A stretch of DNA of 64,000 bases from Puniceicoccaceae bacterium (GCA_018402305.1 JAGYJE010000003.1:164538-228537), one strand, 5' to 3'. Positions 27,996 through 37,182 are shown, counted from the stretch's first letter. The notes: generated by a model from the letters alone, not told the origin. Numbers and translations are program-made.

Positions 27996-29438
27996 ATGAA
28001 AACACTACACAACACAGGAGCCCCGGCAATCCGGCCCGCTCTCTCAATTCCAGCCGGGATCTCCTTTCTCAGCTGCAGCCTTGTTTTGATTCTGGTAACC
28101 ACTGGTCTGAATGCACAGATCAATGTTGCCAGTGGAGAGACCTACGTGATTAATTCGGATGCCCAGTTGGGCGCCGATAACGTCATAGTTGAAAACGGCG
28201 GAACGGCGGAACTGGCAAATGGAGTGACCGTCGTCGGCAACGACGCATCCATCGCCGGGAACGGCGTGAGTTTCGGCGGCGCTCTGCGTGCGGCAACGGA
28301 CGCGACTGCCGAATGGGGCGGTGGTGTATCCCTCAGCACGGCCGTGGACAGCCGAATCGGAACGAACGGAGCCGGAGAACTGACGGTCAGCGGCACGATT
28401 AGCGGAGGGACCACGAGTCAGGTCCTCTGGATGCGTACGAACGGAGGCACGCTGGTTCTTTCCGGGGACAATACTTTTAACAACAGTGTCCAAGTGACGG
28501 CTTCAGCCGGTAACACAACCCGCGTCGTGGTCGAATCAAATACCGCTTTCGGGGGCACGGCGCAAGGGACGACAACTGCCGTCGGCACTTCCATTCAGCT
28601 AGCGGATGGCGTTGTGGTGACCGGTGAGTGGTTGACTCCCCGGGGGACGGGTACTTCCAGTGAGGGAACCTTGACGACAACTATGGGCTCCAGCGCGACT
28701 TGGGATGGAGAAATCAGATTGAGCGGTGCAACGGATGCTCGAATCGGTGCGCAGGGAGGCACGCTCTCGGTCGATGGCGTGGTATCGGGGGGAAGCGGAC
28801 GCATTCTGCAAATCCGCCCTCTTTCCGGAGGCCGGGTCGAATTCAACGGCACCAATACTTACGCGGCAGAGACGCAAGTCGTCGGCGGAGAGTTCTTTGT
28901 GAACGGAGACAGTTCTGGTGCGACCGGACTTATGACGGTCGGCACGGCGGCTGCCTCGACACTGGGTGGCTCCGGTATCATTGGCGCGGACACGGTCATT
29001 ACCTCAAACGGAACCCTGGCTCCGGGCGATGGTTTGGGTTCACTCACGTTCAACGGGAATCTCACACTGCAGGACGGAGCGGCCATCAACTTTGAGTTGC
29101 TGAATAACAGCTCCGCGGGAGTGACTTACGATCAGATTGTCGGCAGCTCCCTTATTTTGCCGAATGCCGGTGCCATCACTCTGACAGTTTCCGGTCTGGA
29201 TGGACATACGATCGTCGGCGGTGACAGCTTCACGATCTTCACCGGGACGCTCACCAATTTTGATGTCAACAACATCACAATTGTCAACAACACCGACTGG
29301 ACCGGTGGTTGGGAGCTGTCTGAAGGCAGCCTTGTGCTGACGGCCATTCCCGAGCCTTCGAGCTTTGCGCTCATGCTCGGGATGCTGGGTCTCGGATTGA
29401 TCGGCGTAGCTCGGCGTCCCCGCGGGAACCGCTGCTAA
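27996..29438 (+). CDS. Autotransporter-associated beta-strand repeat protein with PEP-CTERM tail
   Basis: This is a 480-residue exported protein. The signal segment is long (hydrophobic about residues 26-41, ending GLNAQ). The body has two to three repeat units of the PF12951 kind: GTLVLSGDNTFNNSVQV, RVEFNGTNTYAAETQVVGGE and LGGSGIIGADTVITSNGTLA, then PGDGLGSLTFNGNL. The end is IPEPSSFALMLG, a hydrophobic helix and RRPRGNRC, a PEP-CTERM sorting tail needing an exosortase. Such proteins form beta-helical surface or matrix stalks. A strong intrinsic terminator follows. The 173-bp gap before it shows no clear promoter. Confidence 0.85.
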   Translation: MKTLHNTGAPAIRPALSIPAGISFLSCSLVLILVTTGLNAQINVASGETYVINSDAQLGADNVIVENGGTAELANGVTVVGNDASIAGNGVSFGGALRAATDATAEWGGGVSLSTAVDSRIGTNGAGELTVSGTISGGTTSQVLWMRTNGGTLVLSGDNTFNNSVQVTASAGNTTRVVVESNTAFGGTAQGTTTAVGTSIQLADGVVVTGEWLTPRGTGTSSEGTLTTTMGSSATWDGEIRLSGATDARIGAQGGTLSVDGVVSGGSGRILQIRPLSGGRVEFNGTNTYAAETQVVGGEFFVNGDSSGATGLMTVGTAAASTLGGSGIIGADTVITSNGTLAPGDGLGSLTFNGNLTLQDGAAINFELLNNSSAGVTYDQIVGSSLILPNAGAITLTVSGLDGHTIVGGDSFTIFTGTLTNFDVNNITIVNNTDWTGGWELSEGSLVLTAIPEPSSFALMLGMLGLGLIGVARRPRGNRC

Positions 29439-29463
29439 TTTTTGATAGAACAAGCTCACGCAT

Positions 29464-29520
29464 GGGGGGTGGTTTTCATTCTTTGCGAAAGCATCGACTG
29501 GGACCACCCCCCTTTTTTTT
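29464..29520 (+). terminator. Rho-independent terminator after the beta-repeat PEP-CTERM gene
   Basis: The 10-bp perfect stem GGGGGGTGGT / ACCACCCCCC (29464-29473 and 29503-29512) is followed directly by eight T. The 29-nt loop can form a small inner hairpin CTTT-GCG-AAAG. It lies 26 bp after the stop codon. Confidence 0.9.
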
Positions 29521-29589
29521 GTTTCAGGGACGGGTCGAGGTCGCCAAATAAAATATCGTGCCCGAGTGTCATAAAAGAGAGAATAAGGG

Positions 29590-29629
29590 TTGACATTCAT
29601 TATTAAAATCTAAATAACAAACATTGTTT
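29590..29629 (+). promoter_or_regulatory. Candidate promoter and AACAAACATTGTTT element
   Basis: TTGACA at 29590-29595 is a consensus -35 box, with only weak TAAATA-like candidates for -10. Overlapping it downstream is AACAAACATTGTTT (29616-29629), which recurs with one change at 39414-39427 in the IclR divergent region. It lies before the PEP-CTERM gene at 29664. Confidence 0.35.
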
Positions 29630-29663
29630 TAAAAAAAATAACTCAACCCACACACTATTAGTT

Positions 29664-30512
29664 ATGAAATCCAAGACATCGGCCATCGCATTTATTCTCG
29701 CAGCATTTGGGGCATCAGATGCTTTCTCTCAAACTGTTATAGACTTCAATTCAGGCTTCAGCATAGATACTGTGCTCAATGGACAAGCGGCTAGTCAACC
29801 AGGGCTGGCAGGTAACTGGAATTCGGCTACAAGCAATACATCCTTCGTTACTACAGGTACCGATTTGACAAATGCGTTCGCCTTGGACCAGACGGGAACA
29901 GCAAACCGAGTCCTGACTGAAACGAGCACAGGTTCCGCGCCTGCTACGATTGTTTCCTACGCTTCGCTGGACACTCCACAGACAGGAACAACTTATTTTA
30001 GTTTCCTCGCATCAACAACGACTGATGGTAGTGGGGATGACTATGTTTTCAGTTCTGGAGGTGTGGTAGGCATCGCCTTTAATCCAACTTCGCACGATGT
30101 AAATGCTGAATTTAACATCGCAGTAGTTCGTGGTGCTGAAGTGAGATTCCGTGATGGCGCCACTGCTAGAGGTAGCGCCTCAACTACGGTTGGAACTAAC
30201 TTTTACGTTGGGACAATTGACTGGGACGCCAGTGGCGATGAGACCCTTAAGCTCTGGATCAATCCTGATACAACAGATTCTGGCTTCCTTATAAGTTCAC
30301 CTAGTATCAATATCTCAACTCAAAATATGGGGTCTAGCTTAACTTCTATCGGCGTATTCTCCTATGAAGACAATGGTGTTCTTGATAATGTCCGCATTGG
30401 TTCCAGTCTTTCGGATGTAGCTGTAATTCCGGAAGCTTCTTCATTTTCGATCATAATCGGTTGCTTTTGTGCCCTGATGTCTTTTACCCGTCGTCGAGTT
30501 GCGAAAAGTTGA
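29664..30512 (+). CDS. PEP-CTERM protein with variant PEAS tail
   Basis: This is a 282-residue exported protein (signal peptide ending SDAFSQ) whose architecture matches the 5326 gene: IDFN, then DASGDETLKLWINPD and LDNVRIGSSL, then the sorting tail. The tail reads IPEASSFSIIIG plus a hydrophobic helix and RRRVAK, so Pro-Glu-Pro is replaced by Pro-Glu-Ala. The third position is well conserved in PEP-CTERM signals, so either the exosortase accepts it or processing is reduced. The gene has its own terminator right after the stop and appears monocistronic. Confidence 0.8.
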   Translation: MKSKTSAIAFILAAFGASDAFSQTVIDFNSGFSIDTVLNGQAASQPGLAGNWNSATSNTSFVTTGTDLTNAFALDQTGTANRVLTETSTGSAPATIVSYASLDTPQTGTTYFSFLASTTTDGSGDDYVFSSGGVVGIAFNPTSHDVNAEFNIAVVRGAEVRFRDGATARGSASTTVGTNFYVGTIDWDASGDETLKLWINPDTTDSGFLISSPSINISTQNMGSSLTSIGVFSYEDNGVLDNVRIGSSLSDVAVIPEASSFSIIIGCFCALMSFTRRRVAKS

Positions 30513-30536
30513 ATATTCAAACGATTTCTAGAAACC

Positions 30537-30575
30537 AAAAAGGTTTCGCGATCCAAGGATTGCGAAACCTTTTTT
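30537..30575 (+). terminator. Rho-independent terminator after PEP-CTERM gene
   Basis: AGGTTTCGCG / TGCGAAACCT (30541-30550 and 30561-30570, one G-T pair) continues into ATCC / GGAT with an AA loop, a 14-bp stem. AAAA precedes and TTTTTT follows, so it may work in both directions. Confidence 0.9.
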
Positions 30576-30603
30576 ATGTAAATCGAGTTCTCTGGTTAAT
30601 TAA

Positions 30604-31417
30604 ATGGCTGAGCCCCCCGTGAGAAAATGCTTCGGAACTCGGATAGTGCTTACACTGCTTGAGGGTAGCTTGGAAAACTACGGTTTCAGTTTGGACTTCG
30701 CATTACTCGAAAGCCCTCGGTCAAATGGTCTTTTCAGGAGCCTATATTGCCACAAGACGGACCAATGGCTTGGCGAACACTTTCGCTATCTTAATCCCCA
30801 AAGAAAGCAGAAACTCACTCGCCGTCAGGGTGATGCGCTCTATTTCCTAATAAAGCATCTCGATGTATTGAAAAAGAAGGGACATTCTGCTGCCATCAAA
30901 TCATCTTGGGAGAGTGCGCTCCTTCGACAAGTAAAATGCTTGTTGGATATCTGGAACCGTGAAAGCCTACTACGATAAAGTATCCAAAAATGGATACACC
31001 AATGGTGCTCCTTGCGATGCGCTACAATGTGCTGATAGTGAATCAGCAATCGCGCTATTAGAAGCATTGATTACCCTTTGGGAAGTCACCAAGCAAGCCG
31101 ATTGGCTCGAAAAGGCTAAATACCTCCCCCACCACTGCGCTTCTTGGACGATGAACTATAACTACTGTTTCCCGGTCGGCAGCGAGTTCCACAAGCTAGA
31201 CATAGCCACACAGGGCAGTGTATTTGCCAATGCACAGAACAAACACAGTGCTCCTGGTCATTGCACATTTTCAGGGGTCGGTCTTTTGAAACTCTACCGG
31301 GCAACGGGTGACCGACGCTATGCAGAACTTTTGCAGGCGACGACCAAAGGGCTTCCTCAGTTTCCTATCAACCAATTCAAGCCTGAAAGCGGCTTTTGGG
31401 TGGCCAGCGGGGCTTAA
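30604..31417 (+). pseudogene. Decayed (alpha/alpha)-toroid glycoside-hydrolase-like gene
   Basis: Two overlapping frames give adjoining pieces of one protein: LTRRQGDALYFLIKHLDVLKK ... LLDIWNR in one, and AYYDKVSKNGYTNGAP ... DALQCADSESAIALLEALIT, later NAQNKHSAPGHCTFSGVGLL and LYRATGDRRYAELL in the next. This pattern belongs to a family of helical-toroid proteins found in polysaccharide clusters of Planctomycetes and Verrucomicrobiota. A segment of about 40-50 residues normally present between the pieces (my recollection) is missing near 30955; a further frame change near 30748 (SGAYIATR then TDQWLGEHFRYL) is likely; and the C-terminus stops early at 31417. There is no start region or signal. 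I judge it non-functional. Confidence 0.7.
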
Positions 31418-31449
31418 AAAGCGTTTTTAGAGGTCCTCTAATGCCCAGT

Positions 31450-32172
31450 TCAATGCATGATCATTCCACCGCTCACATCGACTGTGGCTCCGGTCATGTA
31501 GGCAGCGCGTGCCGAACATAAAAAAACAGCGACATCTGCAACTTCAGACGTTGAAGCAATCCGCCTGAGTGGAATTCTGGCGAGATATTTTTCACGTCGA
31601 TCTGCTAGAGCCTCTGCAGACATCGGAGTCTCCATCATTCCTGGTGCCAAAGCATTCACACGGATGGCAGGAGCGACTTCACGGGCTAAAGACTTGGTGA
31701 AATTCACTATCCCCGCTTTGGCGGCTGCATAGTCAGCATGTCCACTGGTCGCACCGCCAAAAGCAGCTTGGCTTGTGATGTTTAAGATAACGCCAGGCGT
31801 GCCCGCTGCTTGGTGGATGCGAACAAAATCGCGGCAAAGTATGAAGAGCGAGGTGAGATTGACATTAAGCGTTCGCTGCCACGCATCGATTGCCGTATCA
31901 ACAACGAGGTGAGTGGGCCAAGCCCCGGCGCAGTTTACCAGGATATCCGGTGGGGGCTGATTTGTTTTTTTCGCAGTCTCCCAAATTTCCGGCAATGTTT
32001 CCGGGGTAGCGAGATCGGCAAAAAGGTGACGAACGTTGGGTTCACTGGGTTGCGTGCGACTCAACGAGCATACCGTCACATCTTCAGCGAGTAGGCCTTT
32101 GCAAATGGCAGCTCCAAGTCCGCTTGATCCTCCTGTGACCCAGGCTGTCTTACCTTTAAGTTCGAGGTTCAT
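31450..32172 (-). CDS. SDR-family oxidoreductase (last gene of catabolic operon)
   Basis: This is a classical short-chain dehydrogenase of about 240 residues: TGGSSGLG for NAD(P) binding, NCAGAW, the catalytic Tyr-x-x-x-Lys in ADYAAAKAG, and the C-terminal GGMI. The start is placed at ATG 32172 (MNLELKGKTAWVTGG) because the longer frame to 32286 would only add residues overlapping the kinase. The start lies 17 nt inside the end of the kinase gene, a sign of coupling. It probably oxidises or reduces a hydroxyl of the sugar intermediate handled by this operon. The substrate is unknown. Confidence 0.85.
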   Translation of the reverse strand: MNLELKGKTAWVTGGSSGLGAAICKGLLAEDVTVCSLSRTQPSEPNVRHLFADLATPETLPEIWETAKKTNQPPPDILVNCAGAWPTHLVVDTAIDAWQRTLNVNLTSLFILCRDFVRIHQAAGTPGVILNITSQAAFGGATSGHADYAAAKAGIVNFTKSLAREVAPAIRVNALAPGMMETPMSAEALADRREKYLARIPLRRIASTSEVADVAVFLCSARAAYMTGATVDVSGGMIMH

Positions 32173-33595
32173 GAGACTTAAGCAGTTGAATGAATAATGC
32201 GTAACGCACGTTACCGGATCGATTGGCAGATGGCTTATGAATTGTGCGTTTTGTCTTTCGTTCCGGCAAAGGGACGCCAAGACCACGGAGGCAACACAGA
32301 GCCGCCCCCCAGGAGCTTGAGTGAGGATCTGCGCCCACTTCGATTGGTAGCCCGCTGTAGTCGGCCAATAGTTGGCACCAGGAAGCGGAACGGGTCAATC
32401 CCCCGCAAACCACGATGTGCTGAACGGTCGTATGCTTTTGAAATTTACGAATTTGCCGCACATGGCCCAGTGCGATCCCCTCAAAGACAGCCACGATGAA
32501 GGCCTCTTTCTGAGCTCCGGCTCGAATCTGCATGAGTCCAGCTTTGTGGTCGGGCAAATCCCATGCTCCAGCCAGGTAGGGAAGATAAATGAGGTCATCC
32601 GACTTAGGCGAATAGCCGTCAAGGAGTCGTCCCCAATCACTGAGATCTTCACTGCCGTCTCCGACTACGGCCCGGAGAAAGTCGAGATTGATTCCCGAGC
32701 TTGGGCTGGAATCGACCCAGATCGGGCACCCGTCTTGAGGAGGAAGAATGCTTTGGAGAAACGCCGTTTGATTGCTGCCGGGTTCTGTGGGTTGGAACTG
32801 GTTGATGCTCCAGGTTCCCGCAGTGATGTGAAGTACGCCCTCCGTTAACCCGTCTGCCCATGCTGCGAGGGCGAGGTCAATACCTCCTCCAAACACGGGC
32901 GTCCCCAATGGTAAACCCGTTTGCCGGGAGGCTTCGGTATGTACAGTCCCTGTGACTGCCGTACTTTCAGCAAGGTCCGGTAATGTTATTCGACCTAATC
33001 CCAGTCGATCGAACAACGGATAGGCCCAATTTCCTGTATCTCGATCAAGCAGACCTGCTGCGGAAGCATCGCTCCGATCGGTCATCAACGCTCCGGTCAG
33101 CCGCAATCGCAGCCAGTCTTTGCAAAAGAGGAGCGTGCCATGTTCCGGCAATTGAGCGTTCTCACGTAAATGAGTGAGTAAGGGCAAAGGCTGGCCCGGC
33201 CACACATGGTTCGCGGTGATTCCAAACACCTCTTCTTCAAAGCCGGATTTTTTCCATTGATCCGTTAAGGCACGACCTCTTTGATCCAAAGAAGTGATGC
33301 CATACTGTGGCGAGCCTTCTGATCCCACAAGGTAAAGTCCATTTCCGCAAGCGCTCAACCCAACGCCGGATATCCCGTCAATACCCGCAGTCAGTTGACG
33401 GATCATTTCGCTAACAATATCCCAAAGTTGATTGAGATTCATGTCACTTTGATCGTCTAAAGTATTTACAGCAGAATTGTCGGCCTCACGAAAAGCCAAT
33501 ATGCGACCATCCTGTTCAAAGACAGTTGTTTTGATCATCGTTAGGCCGACATCGCAGACAACGACTCGGCTGGGTTGACCTTTGGATTGTTTCAT
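32156..33595 (-). CDS. FGGY-family carbohydrate kinase, L-xylulokinase-like
   Basis: This is a 479-residue sugar kinase with the FGGY fold: VVCDVGLTMIKTTVF at the N-terminus, GVGLSACGNGLYLVG, HVWPGQPLPLL and the ATP-side motif VVCGGLTRSASWCQLLADYSG. The internal motifs resemble L-xylulose/3-keto-gulonate kinases (LyxK) more than xylulokinase or glycerol kinase (from memory). It would phosphorylate a ketose or polyol made by the operon's dehydrogenases, producing the phosphate ester for the DeoC-type aldolase. The start lies two bases after the stop of the 2-hydroxyacid dehydrogenase gene. Confidence 0.85.
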   Translation of the reverse strand: MKQSKGQPSRVVVCDVGLTMIKTTVFEQDGRILAFREADNSAVNTLDDQSDMNLNQLWDIVSEMIRQLTAGIDGISGVGLSACGNGLYLVGSEGSPQYGITSLDQRGRALTDQWKKSGFEEEVFGITANHVWPGQPLPLLTHLRENAQLPEHGTLLFCKDWLRLRLTGALMTDRSDASAAGLLDRDTGNWAYPLFDRLGLGRITLPDLAESTAVTGTVHTEASRQTGLPLGTPVFGGGIDLALAAWADGLTEGVLHITAGTWSINQFQPTEPGSNQTAFLQSILPPQDGCPIWVDSSPSSGINLDFLRAVVGDGSEDLSDWGRLLDGYSPKSDDLIYLPYLAGAWDLPDHKAGLMQIRAGAQKEAFIVAVFEGIALGHVRQIRKFQKHTTVQHIVVCGGLTRSASWCQLLADYSGLPIEVGADPHSSSWGAALCCLRGLGVPLPERKTKRTIHKPSANRSGNVRYALFIQLLKSHEPRT

Positions 33596-33597
33596 TA

Positions 33598-34617
33598 CTA
33601 TTGCATCGCTTCCATCAATAGACGGCAGAGTAGATGCGGACTGCGGCGCAAGGCATCATCAGAACCGCCTGACATGTGAGGGGTTAATGTGACATTGTCG
33701 AGCTTCACCAAAGGGTGATCCGGGCCGGGCGGTTCAGATTGGAAGACATCAAGCCCGGCTCCTGCAATGCGACCTTGTTGAAGCGCTTCGACCAAGGCGG
33801 CTTCGTCCACAATTTCGGCCCGGGCAGTATTGATAAAATATGCGGTTGGCTTCATCAGGCTGATGCGCTGATGGTTTATCAGCCCGCGCGTTTCCGGTCG
33901 CACATCCACATGCACGGAGATAAAATCGGCTTGAGCAATGAGGGCATCGAGCTCGACGCGCTCTACCCCAAGCTCGGTAAGAACGACATCTGACACGTAC
34001 GGATCCGCCGCCATGAGACGCATTCCGAATGCACGAAGCCGCTTGGCTACCCCCTGGCCAATCGCTCCCAAGCCTATCAGCCCCACGGAGTAGCCAGGCA
34101 GGTCGGGAATCCTTCCGGAATTCGAATACTTCCGACGCCAGTGCCCTTGCCGCAATGCCTCGTGCCCCCGGGCGATATTGCGTGCTTCACAGATAATGAG
34201 CCCCACAGTGAAGTCTGCCACCGCATCGGCAAGCCGGCCGCATGCGTTGACTACGTTAATGCCGTGCTCTTTCGCAGCTTTCGCGTCTACGTTACTGAGC
34301 CCTGTGCGGCATGTACCGATCGTCTGAAGGGCACGCGCTTTTTCAATCAGAGCGGCCGGTACGGGACAGAAATGAACGACAATCAAGTCAGCGGCCGCCA
34401 TGCGCTCAAGCAATTCCGGTTTCAACCTAACAGCCGAAGGTCCGTTTTTTTCCATCTCCAGACAAGCGGCCTGGAGTCCGGCATAGTCCCCCATGTCGAA
34501 CTCCGCTAAGTCGATCCGGTAACCAAGTGACTTCAGAGGGGCAAGCCCTTCCCGCATGGTTTCGGCAGGAACAAAGAGGTCGCCAATGGCAAGACATGTT
34601 TTCGTGGGCTGATTCAT
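33598..34617 (-). CDS. D-isomer-specific 2-hydroxyacid dehydrogenase
   Basis: This is a 339-residue NAD-dependent dehydrogenase. Dinucleotide binding is at VGLIGLGAIGQGVAKRL. The catalytic residues are present: Arg in NTARAEIVDE, Glu in DVFQSEPP and His in TPHMSGG. RTGLSNVD is the usual substrate-loop Arg region. The family reduces 2-keto acids or oxidises D-2-hydroxyacids, including phosphorylated ones. The N-terminal segment (about 1-60) is somewhat longer than in lactate dehydrogenase types. The start overlaps the upstream stop by 4 nt. In this operon it may handle an aldonate or a hydroxyacid branch product. Confidence 0.85.
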   Translation of the reverse strand: MNQPTKTCLAIGDLFVPAETMREGLAPLKSLGYRIDLAEFDMGDYAGLQAACLEMEKNGPSAVRLKPELLERMAAADLIVVHFCPVPAALIEKARALQTIGTCRTGLSNVDAKAAKEHGINVVNACGRLADAVADFTVGLIICEARNIARGHEALRQGHWRRKYSNSGRIPDLPGYSVGLIGLGAIGQGVAKRLRAFGMRLMAADPYVSDVVLTELGVERVELDALIAQADFISVHVDVRPETRGLINHQRISLMKPTAYFINTARAEIVDEAALVEALQQGRIAGAGLDVFQSEPPGPDHPLVKLDNVTLTPHMSGGSDDALRRSPHLLCRLLMEAMQ

Positions 34618-35660
34618 TCTAACATTAATACTGCTTTAAGCGCCCGCCGTTCGATCACATCACATAACGCGGTGTTGAAATCGGCAATCGGGTAGCGGTG
34701 TGTGATGAGTTTTTCTACTTTATCGGGGTGGGCAGAAAGCCAATCTACAGCTCGCTTTACATGCGCAGGAGTCGAGTCTGACACTCCGTAAACAATCTGT
34801 TCATTGTAGTGAATCGTTCGGCTGCTTACCGTAAGCATTTCTTCGCCCTGCGGAAGGCTTGCGAAGAGAGAAATAGCGCCCGAAAGCGCAGTGTACCCGG
34901 GTGCTTGTGATTGCATTTGGGCACTCGGTGCTGTAACAATCACTGCGTCAAATCCGCGTCCGTTAGTGTGTATCTGAACTTCTCGGCATAGGTCCTTAAC
35001 ATCGACAACGGCATCAAAACCAAAATGACCGGCCATATCAAAACGCGTCCCGGGGCGGGCGGCACCGACTACAGTTTCATAGCCAAGATCCCGCGCCATC
35101 ATTCCGTGGATGAGGCCCAACGGTCCGAGACCAATCACGAGCATCGTTTTCCCGCCGCGTCCGTCGAGGCGGGAGAGACTGTTGACAACGCAGGAGGTGG
35201 GTTCCGAGAGGGCTGCAATCTCCGGAGCAAGATCGCCTACATCAATGAGATTGCCACCACGGACTCCGCGCTCGGGTATGATCGCCCATGGAGCCATTGC
35301 GCCCTCATGATGGAAACCCATGGCTTTAAGATCGCCACAAATATTACTCCGTCCGCTTTGACACTCCGGGCATTTGCCACAGCCCATGGTTGTTGCCATG
35401 GCGACGCGCTGTCCGGCGCGGTAATGGGTGACTGCATCACCGACGCGCTCAATGACACCACAGAACTCGTGCCCCATCGTCTGGGGTGGCTTAATGCGGG
35501 CATTACCATGATGGTAGGTCTTTACGTCCGAACCACAAATCGCACAGGCCAAAACACGAACGAGCACTTCTCCGGCACCGAGTGCCGGTGGCAAGCTTGC
35601 GGCCTCCAAACGAATATCCTTTGGGCCATGAAAGACTACCTTTTGATGTTGGGCTGTCAC
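34614..35660 (-). CDS. Zinc-dependent medium-chain alcohol dehydrogenase (sorbitol/threonine DH-like)
   Basis: This is a 348-residue MDR enzyme. Catalytic zinc ligands are Cys in CAICGSD and His-Glu in GHEFCG. The structural zinc site is CGKCPECQSGRSNIC with four Cys. NAD binding is at VIGLGPLGLIHG. Such enzymes oxidise polyols or sugar hydroxyls, like L-iditol or galactitol dehydrogenase. Its stop overlaps the start of the 2-hydroxyacid dehydrogenase by 4 nt, and its start directly abuts the DeoC stop, so translation is coupled. It probably carries out an early oxidation to the ketose that the FGGY kinase phosphorylates (inference). Confidence 0.85.
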   Translation of the reverse strand: MTAQHQKVVFHGPKDIRLEAASLPPALGAGEVLVRVLACAICGSDVKTYHHGNARIKPPQTMGHEFCGVIERVGDAVTHYRAGQRVAMATTMGCGKCPECQSGRSNICGDLKAMGFHHEGAMAPWAIIPERGVRGGNLIDVGDLAPEIAALSEPTSCVVNSLSRLDGRGGKTMLVIGLGPLGLIHGMMARDLGYETVVGAARPGTRFDMAGHFGFDAVVDVKDLCREVQIHTNGRGFDAVIVTAPSAQMQSQAPGYTALSGAISLFASLPQGEEMLTVSSRTIHYNEQIVYGVSDSTPAHVKRAVDWLSAHPDKVEKLITHRYPIADFNTALCDVIERRALKAVLMLE

Positions 35661-36362
35661 TTAGTAGCCCGTTTGATTTAAAGTCCCGTCAGATTGCCCA
35701 CAGATGATTGGCGTGGAAGTTGAGCCGACGCCCAGACGAGTGGCTCCCATGTCCAGAAACAATTGTGCGCGTGCCCGGTCTCGAATGCCCCCGGAAGGCT
35801 TCACTGCAATGCGGCCAGCGGCGATTTTAAGCATGATTTCCACGGCCTCTTCTGTGGCACTTCCGTTAGCAAAGCCAGTCGATGTTTTCACGAAGTCCGC
35901 ACGCGCAGCGACTGCAGCCTCTGTCGCCCGTCCGATCTCGGCTAAATCAAGTGAAGAGGTTTCAAAAATCGTTTTGACAAGAACACCTGCCGGACGCGCC
36001 ACATCGGTGACGGCACGAATGTCATCTTCCACCTCAGACCACATCCCGCTGCGGATGAATGCGTAGTTGACTACCATGTCAATCTCCCGTGCGCCCATTT
36101 CGATATAGCGCTGGGCTTCCTCAGCCTTGCTGGCACTCAATGCTGTTCCATGAGGAAATGCGAGGACGCAGGAGACCTCCGTTTGCGTGCCTGCACAAAG
36201 TGCAACGGCACAGGCGATGTCGCACGGACGGACACAGATCGTGCGCACTCCGTGGGCAATTCCAATTTGCATCTCGGCCTCGGCTTCGGCACGCGTTAAT
36301 TCCGGCTTGAGCACCGCATGATCAAGCGTGCGGGCGATGGGGTCATTTGAGGTAATAGTCAT
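35661..36362 (-). CDS. deoC: Deoxyribose-phosphate aldolase family (DeoC)
   Basis: This is a 233-residue class I aldolase with the DeoC fold. The Schiff-base lysine is in FVKTSTGF and the second lysine in AVKPSGGIR; EIDMVVNY carries the Asp. E. coli DeoC cleaves 2-deoxyribose-5-phosphate to acetaldehyde and glyceraldehyde-3-phosphate. No nucleoside phosphorylase or phosphopentomutase is nearby, and the gene sits among sugar dehydrogenases and a kinase, so here it likely cleaves another deoxy- or keto-sugar phosphate. The neighbours join at 0 and 16 bp. Confidence 0.88.
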   Translation of the reverse strand: MTITSNDPIARTLDHAVLKPELTRAEAEAEMQIGIAHGVRTICVRPCDIACAVALCAGTQTEVSCVLAFPHGTALSASKAEEAQRYIEMGAREIDMVVNYAFIRSGMWSEVEDDIRAVTDVARPAGVLVKTIFETSSLDLAEIGRATEAAVAARADFVKTSTGFANGSATEEAVEIMLKIAAGRIAVKPSGGIRDRARAQLFLDMGATRLGVGSTSTPIICGQSDGTLNQTGY

Positions 36363-36378
36363 AAGTTTTTTTCAAATA

Positions 36379-37182
36379 TCAGTGCATCTCGCGACCGCCG
36401 GTGATGTTGAAGGCTTGACCGGTGCAGTAGTCTGCACGCGTTGCGATAAAAAGAACGAAGTTTACAATGTCTTCGACCCGAGCCAGTCGGCGTAGTGGAA
36501 TCTTAGAAGCAAAGGTGTCTTTTACCTTATCAAGCTCCATATCCATATTTCGGGTATAAGCTTCACTGACGTGACTCCAGACACCTGTTGCTTCGGTGAT
36601 ACCAGGGCACACGCAATTGACCGTGATGCCATGGGGTGCCAATTCAAAAGCCAAAGAATGAGTGAGTGCGATGACGGCACCTTTGGCTGCGGAATAGTGG
36701 GCCATGAGCGCTGAGCCTGTCTTACCGGACTTGGATGAAAAATTGATGATGCGTCCACTCATAGTTACCTTCATGTCGATGGCTGCGGCTTGGCTGCAGA
36801 AGAGGGTTCCATTAACGTTAACGCGCATCATCCGGTCGATTTGCTCGGCGGTGATTTCCTCGAAAGGCCGTTGATCGACAACTCCTGCATTGTTCACCAA
36901 TACGTGGACGGGCCCCAGGTCACTGCGAATTTTTGTAAATATTTCAAAAACTGCTTCACGATCAGTGATGTCTAATCGATAGGCCTTCACGTCGTGGGCT
37001 CCATCGGCAAGACGGGAGGATTCTTTGTTGAGTGCCTCTGTTTGGATGTCGATCATCGCTACTTTGGCACCTTGGGCTACCAATGCTTCAGCGATGCCAA
37101 GTCCGATGCCAGCGGCAGAGCCAGTGACAACGCAAACCTTGTCTTTGAGTGGATGCGTAAATTGCACGGAAGATGTGTTCAT
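36379..37182 (-). CDS. SDR-family oxidoreductase
   Basis: This is a 267-residue short-chain dehydrogenase: TGSAAGIG, NNAGVVDQ, the catalytic Ser-Tyr-Lys set in FSSKSG and HYSAAKGAV, and VCPGITEA. The tail GQAFNITGGREMH is typical of sugar- or sugar-acid-active SDRs such as gluconate 5-dehydrogenase or sorbitol-6-phosphate dehydrogenase relatives. The start overlaps the upstream flavoprotein stop by 4 nt. It is one of three SDRs in this operon; their different sequences suggest different steps rather than recent duplication. Confidence 0.87.
   Translation of the reverse strand: MNTSSVQFTHPLKDKVCVVTGSAAGIGLGIAEALVAQGAKVAMIDIQTEALNKESSRLADGAHDVKAYRLDITDREAVFEIFTKIRSDLGPVHVLVNNAGVVDQRPFEEITAEQIDRMMRVNVNGTLFCSQAAAIDMKVTMSGRIINFSSKSGKTGSALMAHYSAAKGAVIALTHSLAFELAPHGITVNCVCPGITEATGVWSHVSEAYTRNMDMELDKVKDTFASKIPLRRLARVEDIVNFVLFIATRADYCTGQAFNITGGREMH

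Noticed and set aside
32173..32286. N-terminal extension of the SDR at 31450
   Set aside because: The extension would lie within the kinase gene and the residues lack SDR features.
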